Shown piece by piece: positions 17,511 through 25,796 of a stretch of 42,994 nucleotides of DNA. Numbering within the stretch: position 1 is the stretch's first letter; each line of letters begins with the position of its first letter. Position numbers and translations under genes: made by a program. The stretch is from CAZBDU01 sp964490725 (GTDB lineage: Bacteria > Spirochaetota > Spirochaetia > SZUA-6 > DRHE01): positions 1-42,994 of the forward strand of contig CAZBDU010000044.1 in assembly GCA_964490725.1 (NCBI GenBank). The letters run 5' to 3'. Under the pieces are notes generated by a model. That model was given only the letters and a program-made list of their open reading frames with translations, was not told where the DNA came from and searched no databases.

Positions 17511-20500
17511 AAGGCTCTACGGTGCTCGGGGTGGACGTGGGCTCCGTCGCGGCGGCGCTGGTGCAGGTGGATGCCGCCGGTGAGATCGTGGCCTCCGCCT
17601 ATGCCTTTCACCGGGGCGGGATCCGAAAGGCGATCCGCGAGCTGCTGGACGGGTTCGACCTGGCAGGGGTGAGCCGCGTCGCGGTAACCTCCACCTCGCC
17701 GCAGCTGCTGCGAGGGGGGGAGCGCCACGACAGCCGGGTCTCCTTCATCGCGGCGGCCCGCCGCCTGCACGGCAGGGTGGGCTCCCTGTTGATCGTGGGG
17801 GGAGAGCGGTTCGGCTTGGTGCGCTTCGAGGCGGGCGGCGGCTACCGCAGCCTGCGGGCCAACACCTCCTGCGCCGCCGGAACGGGAAGCTTCCTGGACC
17901 AGCAGGCTCGCAGGCTGGGGCTTTCCGGCAGCGGCGAGCTGGGACGGCTGGCGCTGACCAGCCGCGGCCGGGCGCCTGCCATCGCTTCCCGCTGCTCGGT
18001 GTTCGCCAAGACCGACCTGAGTCACGCTCAGCAGGAAGGCTACAGCCTGGAGGAGATCTGTGACGGGCTCTGCCTGGGGCTGGCGCACGCCATCGCCGAT
18101 ACGGTTCTCACCGGGGAGCCTCTGCCGGAGCCGGCGGTCTTTGCCGGCGGCGTGTCCCTCAATCCGGCGGTGGCGCGGCACCTGGAGGCCCTGCTGCGCC
18201 GCCGGCTGGCCGCCGACGGCCGGGGTCATCTCTACGGCGCCCTGGGCGCCTGCCTGGAGAGCCTGGCGCAGCAACCGCTGAACGGCGTCTCCCCCGGCTT
18301 CCGCCGGGCGGAGGACCTGCTGGAGGCCGAAGGCGGCGGGCGGACCTACCACTTCGCCCCCCTGGAGCTCAAGCTGTCGAGCTACCCCGGCTTCGGGGCG
18401 CACCACCAGTATCGGTTCGTTGCCCGGGCGGGGGGGAGGGGCAATCCGGTGGAGGTGGATCTGTACCGCGAGCTGCCTTCCGGCACCGTTGCAGTCTTCC
18501 TGGGCATCGACATCGGCTCCACCAGCACCAAGGCCATGCTGGTCTCCGCGGACGGAGCCCAGCCGGACCCGGCGCTGGCGGGATTCTACACCCGCACGGC
18601 GGGCCGGCCGGTGGAGGCGGCCCGATCGCTGCTGGAGGCGCTGGCGGACCTTGCCCGCAGGAGGGACGCCCGCCTCCACTTCCTCGGGGTGGCCACCACG
18701 GGGGCGGGACGGAACTTCGCCGGGCGGGTGGTGGGGGCCGACCTGATCGTGGACGAGATCACCGCGCATGCCCGGGCGGCCTGCTCCCTGAACCCTGACA
18801 CGGATACCATCATCGAGATCGGGGGGCAGGACGCCAAGTTCACGACCCTGCGGGAGGGACGGGTGACCTTCTGCCAGATGAACACGGTCTGCGCGGCCGG
18901 GACGGGGAGCTTCATCGAGGAGCAGGCGGCCCGGCTGGGGGTGTCCCTGGAGGAGTACTCCGGCAGGGCGGAGGGGGCGCGGGCGCCGCTGGCCAGTGAC
19001 CGCTGCACCGTGTTCATGGAGCGGGACATCAACCAGTATCTGAACCGCAGCTACTCCGTGGAGGAGATCCTGGCCGCGGCCCTGTACTCGGTGCGGGAGA
19101 ACTACCTGCTCAAGGTGGCCTCCCCGGCTCTCATCGGCTCCACGGTGTGCTTCCAGGGAGCGACGGCCAAGAACCGGGCGCTGGTGGCCGCCTTCGAGGA
19201 AAAGCTGGGCCGGCCGGTGTTCGTGTCCCGCTACTGCCACCTCACCGGCGCCCTGGGGGCCGCCCTGCTGCTGCGCGAGGCGCCCCCGGCCTCCAGCACC
19301 TTCCGCGGGCTGGGCCTCTACCGGCGGGAGATCCCCATCCGCTCCGAGGTGTGCCCGCTGTGCGGCAACCACTGCCGGCTGCGCCTGGCCGATGTGGAGG
19401 GGCAGACCGTGGCCTACGGCTTTCTCTGCGGTCGCGACTACGACACCCACCGCTACGTGGAGCGCAACCGCTCCGGCTTCGATCTGCTCAGCGAGCACCG
19501 CCGGGCGCTGCGGCCGGCGAGCAGCGGCGAGGCGGCCGCAGCCGCCGGGGGCAGGCCCGCCGGAAAGGGGAGCGCGCCGGCTCCCGTCGTGGGGATCCCC
19601 CCGGGGCTTCACCTGCGCGAAGAGCTTGCCCTGTGGAGGAGCTTCTTCGGCCAGCTGGGCGTGCGGGTCCTGAGCGAGGACGCCCCTGAGGCGCTGGTCA
19701 CCGGCAAGGAGCTCACCGGCGCGGAGTTCTGCGCTCCGGTGACGGCGATGCACGGCCAGGCGGCGGCCCTGGCCCGACGGTGCCAGGCGCTTTTCCTGCC
19801 GCTGCGCATGGAGGCGGACAAGGAGCGGCGGGACGGCGGGCGGCGCCGCTATTTTTGCTATTACACCCAGTTCGCCCCCACCGTAATCTCCCTTCTGAAG
19901 GGCCGGGGGCTGGAGGGCAGGTGCCTGCTACCCCTGGTGGACCACCTGCGGCCCGGGGCCACGGTAAGGGAGCTTCACGGGGCCCTGCGGGAGCTTTCGC
20001 GCCTTGCCGGCGGCTGGCGCGCTCCAGGGCAGCGAAGGGTCCAGCGGGCCTACCGCAGGGCCCTGGCCGAGCAGCGAGCCGCCCGGGGGAGGCTGCGGGC
20101 GCTGTTCGAGAGCCGCAGCGGCGCCGGAGGCGACATCCGGGTGGTGCTGGCCGGCCGGCCCTACGTGGTGCTCTCCAAGCATATGAACAAGGGGATCCCG
20201 GAAATCTTCGGCGCCCTGGGGGTGCGCTGCTTCTATCAGGACATGCTGCCGGAGCCTGCAGAGGGCCCCGAGGAGGCGCTGGCGCCGCTGCTGGACGCGT
20301 TTCACTGGAACTACGCGGCTCGAATCCTGGAGACCGCCCGCTACTGCAGCACCGCGCCGGGGGTGTATCCGGTGCTGCTCACCTGCTTCAAGTGCTCCCC
20401 CGACTCGTTCGTGATCGAATACTTCAAACGGATCCTGGATGAACGCGGCAAGCCCTACCTGATCCTCCAGGTCGACGAGCACGACTCCAGCGTGGGCTAC

Positions 20501-21796
20501 GAGACCCGCATCGAGGCGGGAGTGAGGGCCTTCCGCAACCACCTGGCCTCGCAGCGTGCGCCGGAGGGCCCGCCGGCCTCGCCCGCCCGGCCGGCCAGGC
20601 CGGCGGTTCCCCGGGTGGTGGAGGAACACCTGGACGGGAAAACCCTCCTCTTTCCGAACTGGGACCCCTTGAGCCTGCCGCTGGTGGTGGCCAATCTGCA
20701 GCGCCACGGGGTGGATGCCCGCCTGCTCCGGGAAGACGACCTGTCCATCCGCGAAAGCATGCGCCTGAACACGGGCCAGTGCATCCCCATCAACGCCATC
20801 GTCCAGGAGATGGGGGACTACGTGCGCCGCCACCGCCTGGACCCCGCCCGGGTGATGCTCTGGATGGCCCGCTCCAGCCTCTCCTGCAACATCCCCCTCT
20901 ACCCCTACTACATCAAGAGCCTCCTGGAAGCCGAGGGCGGGGGCCTGGAGCAGGCGGAGGTGTACCTGGGGGAGCTGACCCACGTGGAGATCTCCCCGCG
21001 GGCCACCGTGGGCGCCTACTTCGCCTACCTCTTCGGCGGGCTCCTGCGCCGGCTGGGCTGCCGCATCCGGCCCTACGAGCTGGAGGCGGGGATGACGGAC
21101 CGCACCATCCTGGAATGCCGGCAACTGCTGGAGGTGGCGTTCCGCGGCGAGCGCTCCCGGGAGGAGGCCATCCGCGAGGTCCTGCGGCGCTTCCAGGCCA
21201 TTCCCTGCCGCGACCGCACCGCCGGGGCGCGGCCCAAGGTGGCGATCTTCGGCGACCTGTACGTGCGGGACAACGAGGTGCTGAACCAGGGGCTGATCCA
21301 CGACATCGAGGCCGCCGGCGGCGAGGTGATCACCACTCCCTACAGCGAGTACGTGCGCATCGTGGCCGAGGCGGCTTTCAGGCGCTGGCGCAAGGAGCGG
21401 TTGTGGGGCGTGTGGCTGAAGCACCGCGCCCTGCTGGCGGCGGTGCAGCTCGCCGAGCGGCGCTACTTCCCGGAGCTCGCCGGCTACGTCCCGGCGCGGG
21501 ACGCGTTCCGCAACCCCCGCCTGGAGGGGGAGCTGCGTCGCTACCACCTGCGCCTCCAGCACGGCGGGGAATCCTTCGAGAACGTGCTGAAGATCCTGCA
21601 CCTGCTGCGGGAGCACCCCGACATCGCCCTGTTCGTGCAGGCCAACCCCACTTTCTGCTGCCCCTCGCTGATCACCGAGGCCATGACGGGACACATCGAG
21701 GCGCTCACCGGCGTGCCGGTGGTGACGCTCACCTACGACGGAACCGGCACGCCGAAGAACGACCTGATCGTTCCCTACCTGCGCTGCCGGCGCTGA
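17507..21796 (+). CDS. Giant 2-hydroxyacyl-CoA dehydratase-type activase (duplicated ASKHA + DUF2229 + D-component-like)
   Basis: A 1429-aa protein of the BadF/BadG/BcrA/HgdC activator group. Two ASKHA ATPase domains are fused. The first begins GVDVGS (8-13) and has CAAGTGSF near 122; the second begins GIDIGSTSTKAM near 333, with EIGGQDAKF near 440 and CAAGTGSF near 462. Cysteines in the CAAGTG loops are the ligands of the bridging Fe-S cluster in known activators. A C-x2-C-x4-C zinc-finger-like motif (CPLCGNHC, about 616) follows, then a DUF2229 domain (about 695-900) and a dehydratase-D-like end with CFKCS (about 961), GQCIPINA (about 1090) and CCPSLITEAMTGH (about 1385). In the first ASKHA domain the GGQD motif is replaced by GGERFG, so it probably does not hydrolyse ATP in the same way. 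Proteins of this design are widespread in anaerobes; their target is unknown. No dehydratase genes are adjacent. Confidence 0.9.
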   Translation: MKGSTVLGVDVGSVAAALVQVDAAGEIVASAYAFHRGGIRKAIRELLDGFDLAGVSRVAVTSTSPQLLRGGERHDSRVSFIAAARRLHGRVGSLLIVGGERFGLVRFEAGGGYRSLRANTSCAAGTGSFLDQQARRLGLSGSGELGRLALTSRGRAPAIASRCSVFAKTDLSHAQQEGYSLEEICDGLCLGLAHAIADTVLTGEPLPEPAVFAGGVSLNPAVARHLEALLRRRLAADGRGHLYGALGACLESLAQQPLNGVSPGFRRAEDLLEAEGGGRTYHFAPLELKLSSYPGFGAHHQYRFVARAGGRGNPVEVDLYRELPSGTVAVFLGIDIGSTSTKAMLVSADGAQPDPALAGFYTRTAGRPVEAARSLLEALADLARRRDARLHFLGVATTGAGRNFAGRVVGADLIVDEITAHARAACSLNPDTDTIIEIGGQDAKFTTLREGRVTFCQMNTVCAAGTGSFIEEQAARLGVSLEEYSGRAEGARAPLASDRCTVFMERDINQYLNRSYSVEEILAAALYSVRENYLLKVASPALIGSTVCFQGATAKNRALVAAFEEKLGRPVFVSRYCHLTGALGAALLLREAPPASSTFRGLGLYRREIPIRSEVCPLCGNHCRLRLADVEGQTVAYGFLCGRDYDTHRYVERNRSGFDLLSEHRRALRPASSGEAAAAAGGRPAGKGSAPAPVVGIPPGLHLREELALWRSFFGQLGVRVLSEDAPEALVTGKELTGAEFCAPVTAMHGQAAALARRCQALFLPLRMEADKERRDGGRRRYFCYYTQFAPTVISLLKGRGLEGRCLLPLVDHLRPGATVRELHGALRELSRLAGGWRAPGQRRVQRAYRRALAEQRAARGRLRALFESRSGAGGDIRVVLAGRPYVVLSKHMNKGIPEIFGALGVRCFYQDMLPEPAEGPEEALAPLLDAFHWNYAARILETARYCSTAPGVYPVLLTCFKCSPDSFVIEYFKRILDERGKPYLILQVDEHDSSVGYETRIEAGVRAFRNHLASQRAPEGPPASPARPARPAVPRVVEEHLDGKTLLFPNWDPLSLPLVVANLQRHGVDARLLREDDLSIRESMRLNTGQCIPINAIVQEMGDYVRRHRLDPARVMLWMARSSLSCNIPLYPYYIKSLLEAEGGGLEQAEVYLGELTHVEISPRATVGAYFAYLFGGLLRRLGCRIRPYELEAGMTDRTILECRQLLEVAFRGERSREEAIREVLRRFQAIPCRDRTAGARPKVAIFGDLYVRDNEVLNQGLIHDIEAAGGEVITTPYSEYVRIVAEAAFRRWRKERLWGVWLKHRALLAAVQLAERRYFPELAGYVPARDAFRNPRLEGELRRYHLRLQHGGESFENVLKILHLLREHPDIALFVQANPTFCCPSLITEAMTGHIEALTGVPVVTLTYDGTGTPKNDLIVPYLRCRR

Positions 21797-21842
21797 GGGC
21801 CGTCGCCGGCCGGGTGGAAGGCGAATCCGCCGCGCCGTCCCC

Positions 21843-21915
21843 GGCGGCTGGTGCCCGGCGGCTGGTGGCCCTTGGCGGCTGGCCCGTGGCGGCTGGTGCC
21901 CGGCGGCTGGCCCCC
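21843..21915. repeat. Degenerate 14-nt tandem repeat (5 copies)
   Basis: GGCGGCTGG starts at 21843, 21857, 21874, 21888 and 21902, a spacing of 14, 17, 14 and 14 nt. The fullest unit is GGCGGCTGGTGCCC. The array fills the gap between the activase and molbindin genes. Confidence 0.85.
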
Positions 21916-21985
21916 GCCTCGACTGGCCGCAGCGTGCCCGCATGTGTACCTTCTCAGCGACCAGGACGTGAGAGGAGGCGACCCG

Positions 21986-22195
21986 ATGAAGATCAGCGCG
22001 CGCAACATGCTGAAAGGCAGAGTGACGGAGGTCCGCCCCGGGGCGGTGAACACCGAGGTGGTGCTCAGCCTGGCCGGCGGAGCGGAGATCGTTTCGGTGA
22101 TCACCAAGACCTCGGCGGAGCGGCTCGGACTGGCCCCCGGAGCAGAGGCCTATGCGGTGATCAAGGCCAGCAACGTGATGATCGCCACGGACTGA
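21986..22195 (+). CDS. mop: Molbindin-like TOBE-domain protein (molybdate/tungstate binding)
   Basis: Small cytoplasmic protein (69 aa) consisting of a single TOBE/Mop domain. The family pattern is SARNMLKGRVTEVRPGAVNTEV at the N-terminus and VITKTSAERLGL followed by VIKASNVMIAT at the end. Molbindins of this size oligomerise and bind molybdate or tungstate oxyanions for storage or sensing. AGAGGAGG about 8 nt before ATG 21986 is a strong ribosome binding site. It lies downstream of the activase but is separated by a repeat-filled 189-nt gap, so co-transcription is uncertain. It converges with the AlaX gene, 28 nt away. Confidence 0.92.
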   Translation: MKISARNMLKGRVTEVRPGAVNTEVVLSLAGGAEIVSVITKTSAERLGLAPGAEAYAVIKASNVMIATD

Positions 22196-22223
22196 AGCGC
22201 ACGGTTGCCCGCTGGGGCGGCCT

Positions 22224-22928
22224 TCAGGGGGCGATCTCCAGCTCGATGCGCTTGTTGATGCGCCCTTTGCTCTTGTAGCCGGCGATGCGGAGGGAGCCCA
22301 CCTCGCCCGTGTTGGCCACGTGGGTGCCGCCGTCGGCCTGGAGGTCCAGGCCCTCGATCTCCACGATCCGCACCACCTGGATGGACTCCGGCAGGAGGTT
22401 GATCCTGGTGCGGATCAGGTCTGGAATGCGGAACGCCTCCTCCCGCGGCAGGAAGCGGACGTGCACCTTCCGGGCGGCGGCCACCTCGGCGTTGACCTTC
22501 TCCTCGATCTCCCGTACCAGCTCCTGCCGCAGGGTCTCGAACTCGAAGTCCATGCGCCCGCGGAGCTCCTCCAGGTTCCCTCCGGTCACCTGGGCACGGT
22601 AGTCCCGCCACACCACGCCGCAGAGGATGTGGAACGCGGTGTGGGTGCGCATCAGGCGGTGGCGGCGCTCCCAGTCGATCCGCCCCTCCACCCGCGCGCC
22701 GGCTGCGGGAAGAGGTCCCTCCAGCCGGTGCCAGACCTCCTCCCCCCGGCGGCTCACGGCGGTCACCGGCGCGCCGTCGAGCCAGCCCAGGTCGGCGGGC
22801 TGTCCCCCTCCGCCCGGGTAGAAGGCGGTGCGGTCCAGCGCCACCGAGCCGGCCTCCGCATCTACGGCGGTGACGGTGGCGGCGAACTCCTTCAGGTAGG
22901 CATCCTGTTGGGCCAGCAGCTCGGTCAT
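22224..22928 (-). CDS. alaX: AlaX-type alanyl-tRNA editing protein
   Basis: Free-standing editing domain related to AlaRS, expected to remove serine or glycine mischarged on tRNA-Ala (234 aa, AlaX-M type). It has the N-terminal GGGGQPADLG segment, the first zinc motif HTAFH (H96, H100) and the second motif ADGGTHVANTGEVG with H203. The usual cysteine of CGGTH is aspartate (D199); I believe this occurs in some AlaX members, so activity may be kept. ATG 22928 has no Shine-Dalgarno but lies 6 nt after a -10-like TTCAAT. The upstream open frame (to 23087) has no conserved sequence. Divergent from the patatin gene. Confidence 0.9.
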   Translation of the reverse strand: MTELLAQQDAYLKEFAATVTAVDAEAGSVALDRTAFYPGGGGQPADLGWLDGAPVTAVSRRGEEVWHRLEGPLPAAGARVEGRIDWERRHRLMRTHTAFHILCGVVWRDYRAQVTGGNLEELRGRMDFEFETLRQELVREIEEKVNAEVAAARKVHVRFLPREEAFRIPDLIRTRINLLPESIQVVRIVEIEGLDLQADGGTHVANTGEVGSLRIAGYKSKGRINKRIELEIAP

Positions 22929-22934
22929 GCCTGC

Positions 22935-22964
22935 ATTGAACCCCGGTTGTCCGGGCCCGGTCAA
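22935..22964 (-). promoter_or_regulatory. Candidate leaderless promoter of alaX
   Basis: Minus strand: TTGACC (22959-22964), an 18-nt spacer, TTCAAT (22935-22940, 4/6), then 6 nt to ATG 22928. No ribosome binding site is present. Confidence 0.45.
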
Positions 22965-23063
22965 GCCGGCCGGAGGGGAGCGGGGTGTGCGCCGCCCCTC
23001 CGGGCGCGGCGATGCGCGGGCGGCGGGGCGGGCCCGCCGCGGCTCTCGAGCCGGGGCGTCCTG

Positions 23064-23092
23064 TTGAGCCGCCTTCCTCCACCGCATATACT
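23064..23092 (+). promoter_or_regulatory. Leaderless-type promoter of the patatin gene
   Basis: TTGAGC (23064-23069), a spacer of exactly 17 nt, and TATACT (23087-23092, 5/6). Only 6 nt separate the -10 box from the GTG start at 23099. This is the clearest of the leaderless-type promoters in the window. Confidence 0.6.
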
Positions 23093-23098
23093 CTGCCC

Positions 23099-23941
23099 GT
23101 GAACGAACCGCGGCTGGGGATCGCTTTTTCCGGCGGCAGCCTGAAGATGCTGCCCGCCATCGGGGCGGTGGCCGCCTTCGAGGAGGCGGGCCTGCGGCCG
23201 GCCGCCGTGGCGGGCTGCTCCATGGGGGCCGTCGTGGCGGGCCTGTGGAAGGCGGGCTACTCCGGGCGCGAGATGCTGGAAGTGTTCAAGGGCTTCTCCT
23301 TCAAGCACGCCGTATACCCCTGGCAAGCGCTCACCGGCAGCCACCAGCGGGATTATCGCTTCGGCCGCTTCTCCACCCGCCGCATGAGGCGGCTGCTCTT
23401 CGACCGCCACGTCCCGCGTCCGGGGGGTGACAGGCAGGCACCCTTCGACCTGTACATCTACGCGGTGGACCTGTCCACCGGTGAGCCGGTGTTCTGGCCG
23501 GACACCGAGCTTCCGCTGGGGATGAAGGAGGCGGTGCTGGCCTCGATGTCCCTGTTCCCCTTCTTCACTCCGCTTCAGGTCCGGGACGCGGCCGGGCGGC
23601 GGCATTACCTGGTGGACGGCGGCTACTACAGCCCGATCCCCGCGGAGGTGCTGAAGGAGCGGGCGGGCTGCGGGCGGGTTCTGGCCCTGTACTACCGCGA
23701 TCCCGCCAGGCCCGGCTACGAGGCGATCCGCAGCGCATGCCAGGCGGGGCGGCGTTTCCGGGAAACCCGCTGGGCCATGGCCGAGCGGCGGGGCCTGGGC
23801 TATGCTGACGAGCTGCTGGTGATCCCCTACGAGCGTCCCGGCATGGCGGTGAACCCCCGGATCGCCGCTGAGGCATTCGAGGTGGGCTATCGGGCGGCCT
23901 CGCGCTGGCTGGAGGCTAGAGAAAGATCTTCCCGGGGTTGA
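23099..23941 (+). CDS. Patatin-like phospholipase family protein
   Basis: Serine lipid acyl hydrolase of the patatin/RssA type (280 aa, cytoplasmic, no signal peptide). The oxyanion-hole region is FSGGSLKMLPAIG (10-22). The nucleophile elbow is GCSMG with S41, and the catalytic aspartate is D173 in VDGGYYSP, so the Ser-Asp dyad is complete. The first oxyanion glycine run (normally GGGxKG) is changed to SGGSLK. GTG 23099 is preferred over an upstream ATG at 22985 because homology begins there and a well-spaced promoter ends 6 nt before it. The 3' end overlaps the convergent FAD oxidase gene by 26 nt. Confidence 0.88.
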   Translation: MNEPRLGIAFSGGSLKMLPAIGAVAAFEEAGLRPAAVAGCSMGAVVAGLWKAGYSGREMLEVFKGFSFKHAVYPWQALTGSHQRDYRFGRFSTRRMRRLLFDRHVPRPGGDRQAPFDLYIYAVDLSTGEPVFWPDTELPLGMKEAVLASMSLFPFFTPLQVRDAAGRRHYLVDGGYYSPIPAEVLKERAGCGRVLALYYRDPARPGYEAIRSACQAGRRFRETRWAMAERRGLGYADELLVIPYERPGMAVNPRIAAEAFEVGYRAASRWLEARERSSRG

Positions 23942-25316
23942 GGATGTAGTCGGGGTCGAAGTCCTCTTTGATGCTGCGCATCAGCTCGATCTGCGCCTGG
24001 TCCAGGTTCAGGGACAGCGCCTGCTTCCTCACCAGCCCGATGCCGTGCTCGCCGGTCACCATGCCCCCCAACGCCACGGCGTCCCTGTAGATGCGGCTCA
24101 CCGCCCGGGGCACCCGCTCCTGCCACACCCGGTCTTCCATGTCCTTGATGATGTTGACATGCACGTTTCCGTCCCCGGCGTGGCCGAAGCTGATGATCTT
24201 CAGCTCCTCCTCCCGGGCGGCATCCCGAATGCGGTCCAGGAGGGAGGGAATCCGCGAGCGCGGCACCACCACGTCCATGGTGTCCATGATGTGCTCCGGG
24301 CTCAGGGCCTTCAGCGCCTCGATGATCTTCTTGCGCGCGTCCCACAGCCGCTCGCGGGCGGGGAGGTTGTCCGCCACCAGCACGTCCAGCGCGCCGTCCT
24401 CCAGGCAGATCTGGCCGATGCGCTCGTAGTCCGCGTCGATGGTGGCCCGATCGTTGCCGTCCAGGGTGATCAGCAGGTGCGCCGCCGCCTCGTGGAAAGG
24501 CACCTCCTTTCCGGTGAGCTTTTCCACCGCCAGCACGCTGTCGCGCTCCATGAACTCCAGGGCCGCCGGAACGATCCGGGCTTCGATGATCCGGGACACG
24601 GACCTGCCGGCCGCCCGGATGTCGGCGAAGGGGATCAGCAGGTCCACCCGCTCCCTGGGCAGGGGGATGAGGCGCAGCAGGATCTTCGTGGTCACCGCCA
24701 GGGTGCCCTCCGAGCCCACCAGGAGCTGGATCAGGCTGTAGCCGGTGACGTTCTTGACCACCTTGCCGCCCATGGAGACGATCTGCCCCGAAGGCAGGAC
24801 CGCCTCCAGACCCACCACGTAGTCCTTGGTGACCCCGTACTTCAGGGCGCGCGGCCCCCCGGCGTTCTCCGCAATGTTGCCTCCGATGGAGCAGGAGTCC
24901 AGGCTGGCCGGGTCGGGAGGGTAGAACAGCCCCTCCGCCTCCACGGCGCGATGGAGGTTGCCGGTGATCACCCCGGGCTCCACCGTCACCATCAGGTTCT
25001 CCCGGTCGATCTCCAGGATGCGGTCCATCCTCTCCGTGGACAACACCAGTCCCCCCAGGGCGGGCACCGCACCGCCGCTCAGCCCCTGGCCGGCGCCGCG
25101 CGGGGTGACCGGAAAGCGCCTTTCGCGGGCCAGGCGCAGGATCGCGGAGATCTGCCCGGCGCTTCGCACCCGGGCCACCGCCTCCGGTGGGTGGTGCAGC
25201 TCCGCCACCTCGTCGTGGGAGTAGGTCTCCAGGGCCTCCCCGGCGCAGAGCAGGTCCTCCTGGCCCACGATCTGACGCAGGCGCTCCAGGGTGTTCCCGT
25301 CGATCCTGTTGTACAT
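23916..25316 (-). CDS. FAD-binding oxidase, GlcD / D-lactate dehydrogenase type
   Basis: Flavoprotein (466 aa) that oxidises a 2-hydroxy acid such as glycolate or D-lactate, passing electrons to a partner. The PCMH-type FAD domain has VTPRGAGQGLSGGAVP (about 94-109), then PPDPAS and CSIGGNIAENAGGPRALKYG (about 157-178). The C-terminal domain carries SFGHAGDGNVHVNI and the final MVTGEHGIGLVRK signature. Length and motifs match GlcD, but no GlcE/GlcF or LldEFG-type partner is next to it. ATG 25316 has no Shine-Dalgarno; a TTGACA/TACCGT pair ends 6 nt upstream. It overlaps the end of the patatin gene on the other strand by 26 nt. Confidence 0.9.
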   Translation of the reverse strand: MYNRIDGNTLERLRQIVGQEDLLCAGEALETYSHDEVAELHHPPEAVARVRSAGQISAILRLARERRFPVTPRGAGQGLSGGAVPALGGLVLSTERMDRILEIDRENLMVTVEPGVITGNLHRAVEAEGLFYPPDPASLDSCSIGGNIAENAGGPRALKYGVTKDYVVGLEAVLPSGQIVSMGGKVVKNVTGYSLIQLLVGSEGTLAVTTKILLRLIPLPRERVDLLIPFADIRAAGRSVSRIIEARIVPAALEFMERDSVLAVEKLTGKEVPFHEAAAHLLITLDGNDRATIDADYERIGQICLEDGALDVLVADNLPARERLWDARKKIIEALKALSPEHIMDTMDVVVPRSRIPSLLDRIRDAAREEELKIISFGHAGDGNVHVNIIKDMEDRVWQERVPRAVSRIYRDAVALGGMVTGEHGIGLVRKQALSLNLDQAQIELMRSIKEDFDPDYILNPGKIFL

Positions 25317-25322
25317 GTGCCT

Positions 25323-25351
25323 ACGGTAGTGGGGGCCCTCCTGGCTGTCAA
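25323..25351 (-). promoter_or_regulatory. Candidate leaderless promoter of the GlcD-type oxidase
   Basis: Minus strand: perfect TTGACA (25346-25351), a 17-nt spacer, TACCGT (25323-25328, 3/6), then 6 nt to ATG 25316. Confidence 0.45.
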
Positions 25352-25456
25352 GCGGGAGCTTTCCGGCGTCCCCGGGGCCGCGCTGCGGCGGGAGGCGGCG
25401 CGGTTTGAGCCCTGAGGTGGAAGCCCGGCCCGGCTCCGGTCTCTCACTCCATTCGT

Positions 25457-25540
25457 TCAGTTGGCCGTCACGAGCGAGGCTGATACCGTGTAGGATCTGG
25501 CGGAGGAGTCCGCCGCGGTGACGGTGTAGGTGACGTCGTC
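25457..25540 (-). pseudogene. 3' fragment of a DUF5018-like surface-lipoprotein domain
   Basis: Read on the minus strand this encodes DDVTYTVTAADSSARSYTV and about eight more residues before a TGA at 25457. VTYTVTAADSS-(T/R)-x-YTV is the closing strand pattern of DUF5018-like beta-domains found in secreted and surface lipoproteins. The part that should precede it lies next to it but on the opposite strand (25542-25763), so the domain is broken at 25538-25546. Confidence 0.6.
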
Positions 25541-25768
25541 AAAGGAGATCGCAGCCTTCTCCTTCACGGCTGCCGCCAACCCTCCAATGTCCGTGGACGT
25601 GGAGGCCGTCATCGACGAGGCGCAGTCGACGATAACGGCGATCCTGCCCGCAGATGCGAACCGGCAGGCGATGGTGGCGACCTTCGAGACCACGGGCAGA
25701 TCGGTGAGCGTGGGAGGGACCGTCCAGGAGTCCGGAGTCACGGCCAACGACTTCACGAATCCTTTGAC
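25538..25768. repeat. 9-bp inverted repeat flanking a strand switch
   Basis: GTCAAAGGA at 25538-25546 and its exact complement TCCTTTGAC at 25760-25768 bracket 213 bp. Coding sense changes strand at both copies, which is what an inversion between them would give. Flipping the segment would put the two domain parts on one strand but one base out of frame. Confidence 0.7.
25542..25763 (+). pseudogene. Body of the DUF5018-like domain, inverted relative to its 3' end
   Basis: On the plus strand this encodes KEIAAFSFTAAANPPMSVDV, continues through ATFETTGRSVSVGGTVQ and ends SGVTANDFTNP, a near-complete DUF5018-like unit (about 74 aa). The expected continuation VTYTVTAAD is missing on this strand and occurs instead on the minus strand at 25457-25540. 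There is no start codon, signal peptide or ribosome binding site for this piece. A separate plus-strand promoter and lipoprotein signal peptide occur only downstream (25834). The parts look like one lipoprotein gene whose segments have been reordered and inverted. Confidence 0.6.
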
Positions 25769-25790
25769 TTTGAAATGGCCCTCCATCGTG

Positions 25791-25796
25791 TATAAT
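25791..25796 (+). promoter_or_regulatory. Consensus -10 box of the lipoprotein fragment
   Basis: A perfect TATAAT at 25791-25796, 37 nt before ATG 25834. The -35 is unclear: TTGAAA (25770-25775) gives 15 nt and TTGACT (25764-25769) gives 21 nt of spacing, both off-optimum, as might follow a rearrangement at 25760-25768. Confidence 0.4.

Noticed and set aside
17393..19753. Long minus-strand open frame (786 codons) opposite the activase gene
   Set aside because: Composition is rich in Arg, Gly, Gln and Pro as expected from the antisense of GC-rich codons; there are no recognisable domains, and the plus strand has clear ASKHA motifs throughout.
19928..21943. Minus-strand open frame of 671 codons
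   Set aside because: Shadow of the activase C-terminal half; no motifs and biased composition.
25538..25768. A clean phase-variable invertible switch
   Set aside because: Flipping the segment between the 9-bp repeats joins the domain one base out of frame and gives no start codon, and no invertase gene is nearby. An inversion scar or misassembly is more likely.
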